64,000 bases of DNA from contig CM041465.1 of NCBI GenBank assembly GCA_023213395.1, positions 251,975,741 through 252,039,740 on the forward strand. The letters run 5' to 3'. Of this stretch, positions 23,189 through 36,248 are shown one piece after another. The notes below the pieces were generated by a model. The model had not been told where the DNA came from, did no database searches, and saw nothing but the letters and a program-made list of their open reading frames with translations. This stretch comes from Cycas panzhihuaensis (lineage: Eukaryota; Cycadophyta). Both the position numbers and the translations under genes were made by a program. Numbering within the stretch: the first letter of the stretch is position 1; each line of letters starts with the position of its first letter.

Positions 23189-23989
23189 CCATATTCAAAG
23201 AATCAAAGTCAATTCTTACTGACATCTGCCATGGAGCTTCTTCAAATCAATAAATGACAATCTGTCAAGGGAAGTCCAAGTCAGTTTTGACCAATGTCTT
23301 CCAGGGATTATTTGATTGGCAATCAAGAACATGGTATTCAGCTTGCCAAGGAAGCTAAAGTCAATTCTGACTGACATCTGCTAGGAAGCATATCATTCGA
23401 GAATCCTGTGGCTGACTCACGGAAATCTCAAGAACTGCTTGAATTTTGCAGCAACAATCAGACAAGATTTGAAAATCGCAAATACATGAGCCCACTCACA
23501 GCCAATCAAAGGTCCCCATGAGCCTATTCTTAGCAAATCGAAGGCCCTCACCAAGCTAGCAGCTGAAGCAAATCAAAATGTCCTTTTTTTTGGGAGATCT
23601 GCTGAAGAAGAGATATCTAGACTCTTTGCCATATAGCTGCCACATATTTGAAGATCCAGCAACAGATTACAGGCGCTAAGACAAAACACAACAAATCAGT
23701 AGCATTTTACCCTGTTAAACATTTTTTTTCCCTTCTTCCTTTACTCTAAACATCTGTATTCAAAGAGGAAATTTCTTTCATCTCTTTCAAAGCAAAAGTC
23801 TGCCAGATTCTGAGTCATTCAGTGTTGTAATCAAAAAAAGAAGGATAAATATAAGCCTGCTGATTTTTTTGGTATCTAAGGGCGGGCCTAAACCTTTTTG
23901 GTCCTCTTGAAGAGTGTGCTTGCTGTGTAAAATTCCATCAATCTGTGATATTGCTCCCATGTCTTCTCTACCCGAGCAAGCAAGCTCAA

Positions 23990-24770
23990 TAAAGAGAATT
24001 ACAGCACATGAAAAATTAAACTGAGAAGCATATTAATTGCAAAGAGTGCATGGAAAATAGTAGAGGGAACTGAAACATCCCCAAGTGATTCAGATGAACT
24101 CAAAATATTTCAAAAAAAAGATAGAATTGCAATAGTAGCCATTACCCTGTCAGTTGCAGATCACATTATTCCACATATCTCTGAGATAACAACCTCCAAT
24201 GAAGCATGGGCTATTTTGCAATCAATGTTCAAGCTCAAGAACACAGCAACAATCATACACATGAAGGAAGCAATACACAACATTAAGCCAACAAAAGAAG
24301 AAATAGTGACAAACTTCTTAACTAAAATAAACTAAATCAGAGAACAGCAAGAGCAACCAAAGAAAAGATCAGGAACAAAGAGCTTGTGCAACTCACTCTA
24401 CATAAACTTCCTAGGTCGTTTGAATATCTAGTGACTCAACTCACCATATCTAAGTCATTAGACACCATGACATCTGAGGCGTTGAGTGGCTTTTTGTTGC
24501 ATCAGGAATTGAGAAACAAAAAGTATGAAGAAGAAACTCAAGTAGAAGGTGCCTTCGCCTTGAAACTCAAATTGAAAGGCTCCAAGATCAAAGCACCTAA
24601 AGAAGAAGTCAACAGGACAGAGAAAAGGAGCTCCTACTACTATGGAAAACCAAGGCATGTCATTAAAGACTGCAGAAAAAGACAATTTGACATGCAAAAG
24701 AGGAAGAGATACACTGATAATAATTCAAAAGAGGAAGAAAATGAAGAAGAATTTGCTTTGGTACATTGAT
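23990..24770 (+). pseudogene. Copia-B gag with decayed zinc knuckle
   Basis: UBN2-type gag: SNEAWAILQSMFKLKNTATI near 24210, then the ORF 24386-24769 (LHKLPRSFEYLVTQLTIS). The CCHC position reads SYYYGKPRHVIKDC: both Cys of the first pair are Tyr and Gly is Arg, all explained by G-to-A changes. An in-frame stop lies near 24335. Confidence 0.85.
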
Positions 24771-25290
24771 TCAAGGGCATTCAGACATATGACATCACAG
24801 AAAGACTGGTTAGAAAACATAAAGGACCACCATGTAGGCAATGATGTTGGACTTGAGGATACCACAACACACCTGGTTAAAGGAAGAGGAATCATTCCCA
24901 TGAGAATGACAAATAGCGAGATCAAGAAGGTTGGAGGAGTTCTCTTTATGCCTAACCTAAGAAAAGAACCTGCTCTCAATATCTCAAATGACCAAGAAAC
25001 AACTCAAGGTTGAGTTCGAAGATGACAAACACCTAGTCAGGGACAAAAGACAAAATCTTAAAATCATTGTTGAAGGCCAAGAAGAAAATGGTTTGCATAA
25101 ATTCATTGCAACTCCTGCTCTTCAAGCTTGTGCTGTAAATAATGAAAATTTCATAAAATTTGGCATTTGAGATATGGGTACTTGTGTTATCAAAATATGA
25201 TTTAGTTAAAACAAAATTTAACATGGCGAATGGCTTGCCAAACATTGAAGAAAAAGAAAGATATGCAAAGGATGTATGCTCAAGAAACAA
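24750..25290 (+). pseudogene. Copia-B protease and pre-integrase fragment
   Basis: WYIDSRAFRHMTSQKDWL at about 24760 corresponds to the copia protease motif DSGASRHMT, with the active-site Gly changed to Arg. Later pieces (VEFEDDKHLVRD; ALQACAVNNENF) lead to the integrase zinc domain, which gypsy-2 interrupts at 25290. Confidence 0.8.
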
Positions 25291-25758
25291 TGTGGGAACT
25301 CCAACTAGAATTCACACCAAAATCAACAAAATGACATAGATATATGCTATTTTAAAATAATTTACAACAATAATAAAGATTCATGAATGCAGAAATTTGA
25401 AGTAAAACTCTAGAAATACACCAAATAATCCTTGCAATTCAAATAATATCAAATGAAAATAACAAATATTGAATCTTAGAAAAAAATCCCCTCTTCAAGG
25501 CAAGGTGTCCTCCAGTTGTAGTCTCCAACTCGAAGTCAAAAATGGCAGCCTTGAATTTCTTCGCAAAATGATGATTACCAATGGGGTAGGGAGCCCTATA
25601 TATAGATGTAATAAATGCCATGAATGGAAGCCAGTTTTAGAAGAGAGGAAGGCAATATTTTAACTAGAGAGTATATAGATGATGTAACTATCATGAATGC
25701 AAAAGTTGGTTTTCGAAGAGAGGAAGTCAGTTTTTTATAGAGAGAAAAGACGTGCTAA
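25291..25758 (-). repeat. Gypsy-2 3' LTR
   Basis: Starts TGTGGGAACTCC; pairs with 30577-31041. The terminal CA is eroded (GCTAAG where the other copy has GCTACA). Confidence 0.9.
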
Positions 25759-25772
25759 GTCCCCCCCACCTA
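25759..25772 (-). other. Polypurine tract of gypsy-2
   Basis: GTCCCCCCCACC on the plus strand next to the 3' LTR. Confidence 0.75.
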
Positions 25773-25799
25773 AGAACATGCTTTGCCCTCAAAGCATGA

Positions 25800-28370
25800 G
25801 AATGTGAGAATGTTGTGGGTACCATTCTTTGGATTCCCATGTGGCGTCTTCTTTATCAAGGTTCTTTCATTTGATCAAATACTCTGGAATCTCCTTGGAT
25901 TGAAGTTGCTTGCTCCATATCTAGAGGATGCTTTCAAGTTCCATGATTAACTTCCCTTCTTTGTCCAGTATTGGAAATTCTAACTCTATCGTTGTGGTTT
26001 GTCTGAACTTTGGTTTGAGACAAGAGACGTAGAACACATTGTGTACTTTGCTTGATGATGGTAGGTCAAGCCGATTAGCCACTCTTATCCTTTGCAAAGA
26101 TCTAGTAAGGCCCATAAAATCATGGTTGTCATTTGTGCCTCCGTGTATGTTTCAAGGTAGATTATTCATATGGTTGAAGCCTTGAAAATACCCAATCTCC
26201 TTTCTCAAACAATCTTTTCAAAATTATGCAAGTTAGCTTGTTACATCATTCGGTTCCTTGCTAAGTTAAGATTGTCCTTCAAGATTTGTAATGTTTGAGC
26301 AATTTGTTGTTGTTGATCCCACACAATGAATACACTGGAGTTACTAGCCCATGTGAGGAGGGATGGAGGCTCATATCCATAAAGTGCTTGAAAAGGCATC
26401 ATTTTAGCTAATGTATAGTAGGTAGTGTTGTGCCATCATTCAGCAAGATGTAACCACTTATGCCAATGTTGTTGCTTATCAGATAAAAATTTTCACAAAT
26501 AGCCTTCCAAATATTTATTTACTGCTTTTGTTTGTCCTTTTGTTTGGGGATAATATTTTTGCAATAATGTGTTGTGCTCATCATGAGCTCAATTTCTACC
26601 TATCGGAACATCTCTTGCCAAAAGTTTCTTGTGAATTTTGGGTCATGATCACTTATTATGACCTTGGGAAAACCATGTAGTCTATGAATATTTTTAACAA
26701 ATAAATCAACAACCTAGCTAGCCTTAGTTGTGAATTGCGTAACTCTGAAGTGTGCATACTTGATCAGTCAACCCACTACAACAAATATCGAATCTTTACC
26801 CTCTAATCTGGGTAGACCTATAATAAAATCCATTGATATTTCTTCCCATTTTTTGTTCTCGCACATATAACGGTTGAAGTAATCTTGGAATTCTGATGCT
26901 TTCGCTTTTATTTCTTTGACAAGCATTGCATTTAGAAACAAACTTGTAGACATCTACCTTAAATCCCTTCTAAAAATATATATTACAGATTGGCAGTATG
27001 TTTTGTCAATGCCCGTGTGTCTTACCAACGGTGTCGTGTGAACTTCTTGGAGGAACTTCTCCTTCATGTTGAGGTATTAGGGACAAAGATCTTCCCATGA
27101 TGTAATATCAAATTGTTCCATAATTTGTAATATGTATGTATTCCTTCTTAAATCTTCTGGAGTAACTATTTTGATACTAGATCTTCCATGCATTCTTGTG
27201 CCAACTCTTATGTCCAGTTGGTTTTGACCGCTGAGATAGCCTAGCATGCCAATTGTTCTAGAATCCTAGATAATGCATATGCAACCACGTTCTCCTTTCC
27301 CTTCTTATAGATGATATGAAAATCAAAGGCTCACAGATTGCTTACCCATTTCTGTTGTTCATCTGATAAGGAGCTTTGATTGAGGAAACAGTTGAAACTA
27401 TCATGATCTGTCTTGACCAAGAATTTGTTGCCTATTAAGTATCTTCGCCATTGATGGATGGCATGCATAACTACAAGCATTTCCTTATTGTAAATATGTT
27501 TCAATCTTTCTTGCACATTTAGTTTCCAACTTTCATAAGCTATGGGTCTTTGGTTCTGAAGAAGAACTACTTTTAATCTAGCTCCAAATGCATTACATTC
27601 CAGAATGAACGATTCAAAAATGTTCGACATGGCTAAGACGGGGATTGTGACTATGGCATTCCTTAATCCTTGGAAAGCCTTTTCTACTAGATCATGCCAA
27701 ATGAATGCTTCCTTCTTTGTGAGGTTGATCAAGGGTGTTGCTATGCTTTCATATTCTCTAATGAAACATCGCAAGAATCTGACTTCTCACACCTGTGACA
27801 TTGATTGGCATAAGCTAATTTATAATGGCTTGGAATTTTTTGAGATCCATCTTGACTCCATCTTGGGTGATGATACGGCCTAAGTATTCCAATCCCATTT
27901 GTCCAAAAGCGCATTTGGACTCTTTGCAAAGAATTGGTTTTCTTCCAAAGCCCATAGTACTTCTCGTAGATGCTCTAAGTGGTCATCCCATGTTTGGCTA
28001 TAGATTATAGTGTCATCAAAAAATACTAAGACAAAGTTTTCGATAAATGGCTTAAGTATTGTCTTCATAGTGCATTGGAAGGTTGTAGGCGCATTAGTCA
28101 ACCTGAATGACATAGCTAGACATTCAAGCAATGCTTCGTGTGCCTGGAAGGTTTTCTTGTATGCATCCTCATCTTTGATGGAGATTTGATAATATCTGAT
28201 GCGAAGATCAATCTTAGAGAAGAACTCATCTAACAATTCATCGATCTGTGATATCAAATACCTATTTTTAACTGTTATTTTATTTAGAGCATGGTAATTG
28301 ATGCACATCTAATACGATCCATCCTTTTTCTTGATCACAATATCTAGAGAGGTAAAGAAACTAGAACTAG
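25800..28370 (-). pseudogene. Gypsy-2 pol remnant: RT, RNase H, integrase, chromodomain tail
   Basis: RT: NYHALNKITVKNRYLISQID, FRLTNAPTTFQC and FFDDTIIYS (both catalytic Asp kept). RNase H: KTDHDSFNCFLNQSSLSDEQ. The integrase tail has NVFYVSCLKPKF, the phrase that precedes the chromodomain in this lineage. Stops and frameshifts split it into at least five ORFs. Confidence 0.85.
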
Positions 28371-28619
28371 GTATCACAACCCCTTGTTGAAGCAAATCCT
28401 TAGTGATATGTTTGATTTCCTTCTTGAAGTGGTATGGATGTCTATAAGGCCAAATGTTTATGAGTGCAACTCCTAGTACTAAATCTATTGCATCCTCATT
28501 GTCATGAGGAGGGGGTAGCCTCTTGGAAATGTTTTGAAAGACTTTGTTATGCAGGTCTATGATAACTTGAGCTTCATATTGGACATCTTGTACTAAAATC
28601 TTATAGTAAGACATGAGAT

Positions 28620-30240
28620 ATATTGAGGCATTTTTCTTGAGCAACTTTTCCATGCAATGAGATGAGACAAATTGTGCAGGGGATGAGGGTGGTGCTTGCA
28701 ATTTGTATTTGGACCCTTTTTGGAAGAAACTCATGCAGCATGTTCCATAATTAGTGATTATATTTCCCAAGTTTTGATGCTATTGTATGCCTTGCACCAC
28801 ATCAGCACCTCCAGTAAGCACGACAAATATACATGTGCTCAACGAGTAGCCAAAGATCTAGAGGTGTACCTTGTCGCAAAAACCTCTAAATGGCATATTG
28901 TTACCATTAGCTATTGCTACTTGGAATTGTTTTAGTGGTTTCATTTGGAGGCTTAATTTGACTGTCGTCAAACTATTAATGAAACTGTGTGTGTTGTTGC
29001 TATCAACTAAGACTAATACTTTAGCATTCTTGATGCTCCCTTCAAAACGTAGTGTTTGAAGTGTATTTGTTGTTCCTGTGATTGCCTATAGTAATATTTG
29101 CACATTCTCAAGATCTGTTTCATTTAGTAACTCTATTTCTGTTTCATCCTCCATTGGTTATTGCACCTCTTGCAGTTGCTCTTCTTGTACTAGCACATCC
29201 ATTTCTTCATTATTAAACATAAAGACTTTCTTTATTGAACATTTATGAGCATGACTCCATTTGTTATTACAATCAAAACATGCTCCTTTTCGAAGGTGTT
29301 CAACCTTTGACAACTTGTTTTCTATAGGACTGCCTTACTTATGTTCCCTTAGACACAGATTGGCCTTGGTCCCAGATTGTTGCCAATTGGGTATGTTGCC
29401 TTGTCCTATAGGCCTAAGTGATCATCTCATTGTACATAATTCTAATATGTTTCCCGAAATTCTGCCTCGATATTGCACACTAGAAGAATTACTTCCTTCA
29501 GAGTTCCTACATTCAGTGTTTTGAATCAAAATTTGATAGTGCCTTTGAGGTCTCTAATATACACTTCTAATAATAAGTTTGGGTTGATTTTTGATGTCAT
29601 CATGCTTTGTAAATTTTGAAATTCTTCTATGTAGACTTGGACAGTACTAGTTTGTTGTAGTTGTATCAGTTGCGAGAAATAATCCTTGTTCTCATACCAT
29701 TCTATTAATGAAGATTTTAGGAAATCCCAATTGTAGTGATTTGTTCCACAATAATCCTTGCTCCACCAATAAAACAATTTGATTGCTTTCACATATAGAT
29801 GAAGGGACACAACCTATACTTTGTCCTCTTCCAATCCCGGTTGGCCCATCTAAATGATCCAACTTCAAATGTCCTTTGATTTATCTAGGTCAAATTTTTC
29901 CTAAAAGAATTTTGATTTCCTGAGACCATGGTTATAGCTAATTTTCTTATCCTCTCCCTCCTTTCCAAGGTGAGAATTCTCCTCGTTGTTGGAGGGTCTT
30001 GTGTAATTAGGTCTTAGTACTCCTTGCATGGCCTTATCCATGACATTGAATTTTTTTTACCGTCTTCTTCATTTTGAATTTTTATTTCTACTCTCACTAC
30101 ATCAAGTTGAGTTGCTACTTCATTCTTTATTTGGTTGTGCATGTTAACCATTTTGTTGTTTGAAGTATCCACTCTTTGAACAATGTTTTCTACTGATATT
30201 AAAGGGTGGTTCACAATCTTGCCTGGTACAAGTGTGTTCC
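28620..30240 (-). pseudogene. Gypsy-2 protease, zinc knuckle and gag remnant
   Basis: The gag ORF 29810-29526 contains WWSKDYCGTNHYNWDFLK and LQLQQTSTVQVYIEEFQNL, a retrotransposon gag core. The knuckle lies near 29240-29280 and the protease near 28990 reads DSNNT where DSG[ST] is expected. The copia-A target sequence exists here uninterrupted at 28613-28617. Confidence 0.8.
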
Positions 30241-30576
30241 CAGGTCTTAATTCTATTCTAGGGAAAAACTTTTGACCCTTTTTGTACTAAGGTACCTCTG
30301 ATGTTTGTTACTAGACTTCTATTTGCAATGTATAGCTTGCTAGGGGAAAAAAAATCATCCAATAATTTCTAATTTTTTATTGGTAATTTCCTGATTTTCT
30401 AAATGCCAAATTCTAAGAATTTCAAAATTTTTGCGTGCAAAAGTAACTTCTGATGGAAGAATTATGATATTTTATTAAGAATTTTGGATTTCTATTTTGT
30501 TTAAATGAGTGTTTGACTGTTAAAAACCTCGGTTTTCATAACTGAATGGCCTCGATAACGAGACTATAATACCACT

Positions 30577-31041
30577 TGTGGGAACTCCAACCAAAATTCA
30601 CACCAAAATCAACAAAGTGACACAAATATATGCTATTTAAAAGTAATTTACAACTATAATAAAGATCCATGAATGCACAAATCTAAAGTAAAACTCTAGA
30701 AATACACCAAATAATCCTTGCAATTGAAATAGTATCGAATGAAAATAACAAATATTGAATCTTATATAAAATCCCTTCTTCGAGGCAAGGTGTCCTCTAA
30801 CTGCAATCTCCAACTAGGAGCAAAAAATGGCAACCTTGAATCTCTTCCCAAAATGATGATTACAAATGGGGTAAAAAGCCCTATATATAGATGTAATAAC
30901 TGCCATGAATGGGGGTTGGTTTTAGAAGAGAGGAAGTCAATTTTTTAAATTGAGTACATAGATGTAACAAATGCCATGAATGGGAAGTCAATTTTAGAAG
31001 AAAGGAAGTCAATTTTTTATAGAGAGAAAAGACATGCTACA
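30577..31041 (-). repeat. Gypsy-2 5' LTR
   Basis: Pairs with 25291-25758; PBS-like ACCACTTG junction (minus: TGGTATTATAG) lies just left at 30565-30576. Confidence 0.9.
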
Positions 31042-31830
31042 AACAGCACCAGAATAAATTTCTTAAGCCTCTTAGAGAGCAAAGAACAAACTTGAAATCA
31101 TTCACGGTGACCTATGTGGTCCCATGAGAACCATGTCACTTGGAGGAGCAAAATACTTCATCGCTTTCATTGATGACTTAGCTAAGAAAACCTAGATTTA
31201 CTTCATCGTGAATAAATCTGATACTTTTAATATCTTCAAAGAATTCAACACATCAATCGAAACAAAAAATGGGAAGAAGATCAAGATCCTCATAATGGGT
31301 ATGAAAGAGAATTCAACTCCAATGACTTCTACAAGTACTACAAGGCCCACGAAATCGAGAGGCAACTGACAACTGCCTATATTCCTTTAATCAAATCAAG
31401 TTATTGAAAGAAAAAACAAAACCATTACAGAAATGGCTCAAAGCATGCTAAAAAGAAAAGGTGTATCAATTGACCTCTGGGTTGAGTCTGTCAACACTAC
31501 AGTCTACTTTAACAACAAGAGCCCTACAAAAGCAATCAAAAGAAAGACTCTTGAAGAAGCTTGAAATCTAAAAGTTTTTTAGAGCATTGCCTTTGCACAC
31601 ATTCCAAAAGAAAGAAGGAGCAAGCTTGATGAGAAGAGCATCAAATGCATCTTTGTAGGTTACAATGAAAAATCAAACGCTTACAAATTCATCAACCTTG
31701 AAACGAAGGAAGTCACCATAAGCAGGGATGTAATACCTAATGATAATCCCACACTGACTAAAATCCCATCAACAAACGAGGAGGAGGATGTTCCTATAGT
31801 CACTAAAAAGAAGTGCAAATTGAACCTATA
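31042..31830 (+). pseudogene. Copia-B integrase fragment
   Basis: Continues copia-B after gypsy-2: NKFLKPLREQRT, then HGDLCGPMRT-type motif, GGAKYFIAFIDDLAKK, KKIKIL (catalytic region), SIDLWVESVNTTVYFNNKSP and SKLDEKSIKCIFVGYNEKSN. These are standard copia integrase landmarks. Several stops. Ends where gypsy-3 begins. Confidence 0.85.
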
Positions 31831-32316
31831 TGTGGGAATTCCAAACGGAATTCACACCTCAAACACAGATAGCATCCACACACAAGACTCACTTGCATAT
31901 ATTTGCATAGGTAATCAAGCAATAAAAGTTAATACTAAATAGAAAAGTACAATATCCACTGCTTTATAACCCAAATAGACTAAATATCAAAGTGAAAAAA
32001 CACCAATAATATATGTACAAAAGATACCAAAAATTATAGTAAATAAAGAAATGTCACTAGCTTCCTCTTTAAGGCAAGGTGTCCTCTTAGAGTAGCTCCT
32101 AGAGGCCAAAAATATGGCAAATCCAAAACCGAATTAATGATCTTGATCAAGGCCAAAATGCCTTATTTATAGGCAAGCCAACCTAGATTAATGAAGTAGG
32201 CTAAAACTAGGATCTAAATCAGCCATATTAGAGGGGAGAAGTTGGTCAGAACTAGGCTAGAGGTCAACAGGACTGGTTTATTTATGTTGGCCATGCTCTA
32301 GTGTAGAAATGCCACA
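31831..32316 (-). repeat. Gypsy-3 3' LTR
   Basis: Pairs with 36249-36763. The polypurine tract complement AGTCCCTCCCCC follows at 32317. Confidence 0.9.
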
Positions 32317-32379
32317 AGTCCCTCCCCCTAAAAGCATGCTTTGCCCTCAAAGCATGGGAAGGTTGGAATGATGTTGGTA

Positions 32380-34990
32380 CCATTCCTCAAATTCCGAAGT
32401 AGCTTTTTCACAATCCTGACTCTTCCATTTGATGAGATACTCACAAATTTCTTGGAAGCATAGCTTCCTAATTCATATCTATAAGATGCCTCCTAGTCCT
32501 ACTATCAACTTACCTTCATCCTCCAATATTGGTAATTCTATTTAAGGGATAGTAGTTTGCCCTAACTTTCGTTTGCATGGAAGACATTATGGTTGTAGCT
32601 GGTTGGCGACAAGTCGAGTTGATGCACTACTTCACCCACCTTGTCTAAAATATGATACGACCCAAAGAATTGCAATTGTAATTTTAATTTTCCTAATTGT
32701 TTCAAAGTAGCTTGTTTCTATGGTTTGAAGCCTTAGGAACATCCAATCTCTGACCTCGAATGATTTTTTTGTTCTGTGTAGAACCCTTGTTGTTTCATGT
32801 GGTTTATGGCCAAATTGAGACTGTTCTTAAGCATCTACATTGTCCATGTCATTTGCTCTTGTTGTTCTTTTGTAGCCTGGATTCGTGAGATCTTAGCCCA
32901 TGTGAGAAGTGAAGAGGGTTCGAACCCATATAATACTTGAAAGGGAGTCATTTTGGTTGATGTATGGTAGGTGGTGTTATACCACCATTCGGCAAGGTGA
33001 AGCCATTTATGCCATTGTTGTTTATCGAATGCGAAATTTCATAGATAACCTTCCAAACATTTATTTACAGACTCGGTTTATCCGTCTAACTACAGGTGAT
33101 AGGCTACGCTCATGGAGAGTATTGTGTTGGCTTGCCTGAATAACTCATACCAAAAATGGCTCATAAATTTGGGATCCCAATCGTTGATGATGATTTTAAG
33201 CAACCCATGAAGACAATAGATCTCCTTCATGAAAATCGCGACAATGTGACTAGCCTTTGCAGTCATTTGGATTCCTCTGAAATAGGCATATTTATTTAGA
33301 CGATCAACTATCATGAAGATTGCCTTTCCCTTCTAACTTAGGAATCCCTATTATAAAGACCATCAAAATTTCCTCCCATTTTCGTTCCACTATATGCAGG
33401 GGTTGAAGTAAACCAAGAACCTAGATGCTTTCATTTCTATTCCTTTGACACACCTCACATTCTGAGACGAATTTGTACATATCTGCTTTCATTCCCTTCC
33501 AAAAGAATGTATTGCAAATATGGCAGTAGGTTTTGTTGATCCCCACATGTCCTACCATGGGAGTGGAATGTGCCTCTACAAGAATTTTATTCTTGAATGC
33601 CAACGTAGTTGGTACAATATTCTTTTCTAGGTGTAAAATCAGGTTGCCTTTGAGTTCATACTCTGTTTGCCCTCAATTACAAATCTCCTATAGTATTTTC
33701 TAGGTCATCAAGTCCCTCAGATATTCTTCAATCAGTTCATGGATCCAGCTTGGGGTGGCTATGGAAATCGCCTGCATGGAGATGTCCTCGAGGATTCGCG
33801 ATAATGCATATGCAACAACATTTTCTTTTCCCTTCTTGTAAGTAATGCCGAAATCAAATGTCTGAAGTTTACTTACCCATTTTTGTTGCTCATCGGACAA
33901 GGTCTTCTGGTTTAGGAAGTACTTCAGACTATCATGGTCAGTCTTGACCATGAATTTGCTTCTTGATAGATATTGTCACCATTGATGTATGGCATCCATA
34001 ATGGTTGGGATCTCCTTGTCGTAAATAGGTTTCAGTCATTTTCTTACATTCAATTTGTGGCTTTCATATGCTAGTGGGTAGTCGTCTTGGATAAGCACAA
34101 CTCCTAGCCCTATTCCCAATGCATTGCATTCCAAAGTGAATGGATGGTTAAAGTCTAGTGTTGTTAGAATCAAGGTTGCCACCATTGTTGTTTTTAGCTC
34201 TTGAAATGCTTCCTCTGCAAGTTCACTCTATGTGAATGCTTCCTTCTTTGTTAGATCAGTTAGCAGTGTTGCGATTTTGGCATACCCTTTACTAAAACAG
34301 TGCAAGAATCCTGTTGTGCCAAGAAGCTTCTAACACCTGTCATATTTTTCGTTGTGGGCCACTCTATAATTGCGCGATTTTTCTTAGGATCCATTTTGAC
34401 ACCTTCTTGGGTAATAATGTGCCCGAGATACTCGAGTTTTATCTGTTCAAAGCTACATCTAACCTTGTTTACAAAGAATTGATTGTCTTCAAGTACTTGT
34501 AGTGTAGACTTAAGATGTCCCAAATGTTCTACCCATGTCCTATCATAGATCAAAATATCATCAAAGAATACCAACACAAATTTGCGTAAAACGAGTTTTA
34601 GTATTATGATCATAGTGCTCTAAAATGTGGCCGTGATGTTAGCCTCAATGGCATGATGCAGAATTCAAATAACCCTTCATGGGTTCAGAAGGTTGTCTTA
34701 CACATATCTTCGGCATTTATACGGATTTGGTTGTAACCAAAGTGCAAATCAAACTTAGAGAAGTAATGTGCTCCATGAAGCTCGTCGAGTAGATCATCAA
34801 TTCAAAGAATTGGGTACCTATTCTTGACTGTAAATTTGTTGAGACCTTTGTAGTCTACACACATGCAATATGAGCCATCCTTCTTCCAACTTAGGATAAC
34901 CATAGATGCGAAGGCACTAGAAATGGGAATAATGTACCCTTGTTGCAAGAGTTCTTGGGTAATTCACTCAATTTTCCATTTGAAGTCACA
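32380..34990 (-). pseudogene. Gypsy-3 pol remnant: RT, RNase H, integrase
   Basis: RT ORF 34613-34260 has FVLVFFDDILIYD (catalytic pair kept) and VKMDPKKNRAIIEWP. RNase H 33951-33700 reads KTDHDSLKYFLNQKTLSDEQ. The integrase zinc domain at 33603-33421 is complete in spacing (GHVGINKTYCHIC...CEVCQ). The integrase core has DRLNKYAYFRGI at 33300. Frame breaks throughout. Confidence 0.85.
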
Positions 34991-34991
34991 C

Positions 34992-35950
34992 TTATGTCAA
35001 TATAGACGAATGTTCGGTCGGTCCACTCTCCTTTTCCTCTGTAAGTGTTCGTTTGGCTTTCATGCCTAAGCTATACAAATTTGGTTGATCACTTTGACCT
35101 TGATATCTAAAATGTTCATTACAGCAAACATAATTTTTGCCTAGATTCTTTGAATTCGACTTCAATATATCTTGCCTTGGCAAATTGCCTCTCTTAGGGT
35201 CTCCACTCCCAATGTTTTTAGATGGAGCTTTAATAGTCCCCTCATGCCCTATGATATATCACTCTAGTAGTAAACTAGGTTCAACTTGGGTGGTGATCAG
35301 GCTCTCCAGATTCTAAAACTGCTTGGTGTAGGCATGCATTGTACCAATCTATTGTAACTGCATAAGTTGGGCAAAATAATCCATGTTCCAAGTGTCTGTG
35401 TTGCTCTATCAAAGATGTCTTTAAGAAGCCCCAATTGTAATGCGTTGTCCTTTAGTAATCTTTATTCCACCAATGGAACCATTTAAGCAACTTCCCATAT
35501 CAATGAAGAGATATTATCAATATTTTGTCATTTTTAGATCTAAGATTCATCTAAAAATACATATCCATTTGGATCATCCAGCTTCGAATATACTTTGATT
35601 TCTTCAAGTCAAATTTTTTCAAAAGGAATTTGGAATTCTTGAGACCATGGTTAGGTCTAGTTTGCCTATAATCTCCTTCCTTTTCAAAATGGGAATCCTC
35701 CTCATTATTGGAGGATCCTAGATCATTCTTAATGTTGTCCAATTTTGATCTTAATACACCTTGTACAACCTTATACATGATGTCAAATTTTCTTTTATCT
35801 TCTTCGTTTTGAATTTTTAATTCTACACTCATTACATCAAGTTGAGTTGCTACATCATTCTTTATGTGAACCATTTCATTGTTTAAAGTATCCACTCTTC
35901 GAGCAATGTCTTCTACTATTACTGAAGGGTGGTTCACCATCATGCCTACT
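34992..35950 (-). pseudogene. Gypsy-3 gag remnant
   Basis: ORF 35943-35551 encodes the gag N-terminal part (NHPSVIVEDIARRVDTLNNE; KKSKYIRSWMIQMDMYF), homologous to gypsy-2 30214-30014. The remainder is decayed and joins RT without a protease. Confidence 0.75.
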
Positions 35951-36248
35951 GCATGTTCCCGAATCTTAATTCCGTTCTAGGAAAAAACAAAAAAATGGCC
36001 CCCTTTCTGCACTAAGATACCTTTCATTTTTTCTATTGTGTGGCTATTGCGATGTATTGCTCACTGAAATTGACTTCCTATCCAAATATTTCTGACCTCC
36101 TAACTATAGAATCCTATTCTTGATAGAAGTTTCAAATTTTCAAAGTATAGAAAAACTTGATTTTCTATTGTTGGAATGAAGTAATTAACTAAAACAATCA
36201 ATTCTTCAAGACTTCAAATGACCTTGATCATAAGGCTCTAATACCACA

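Larger units (their letters stand above)
25291..31041 (-). mobile_element. Gypsy-2: full-length Ty3/gypsy element inside copia-B
   Basis: LTRs 25291-25758 and 30577-31041 (468 and 465 bp) with target duplication AACAA (25286-25290) and AACAG (31042-31046). Reading leftward: PBS, gag (30240-29240), knuckle, protease (about 29050-28700), RT (28320-27880), RNase H (27780-27330), integrase (27050-26250), chromodomain-like tail (26115-25800), polypurine tract. Close relative of gypsy-1. ORFs are broken. Removing it restores the copia-B integrase reading ..KKQHQNKF... Confidence 0.93.
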
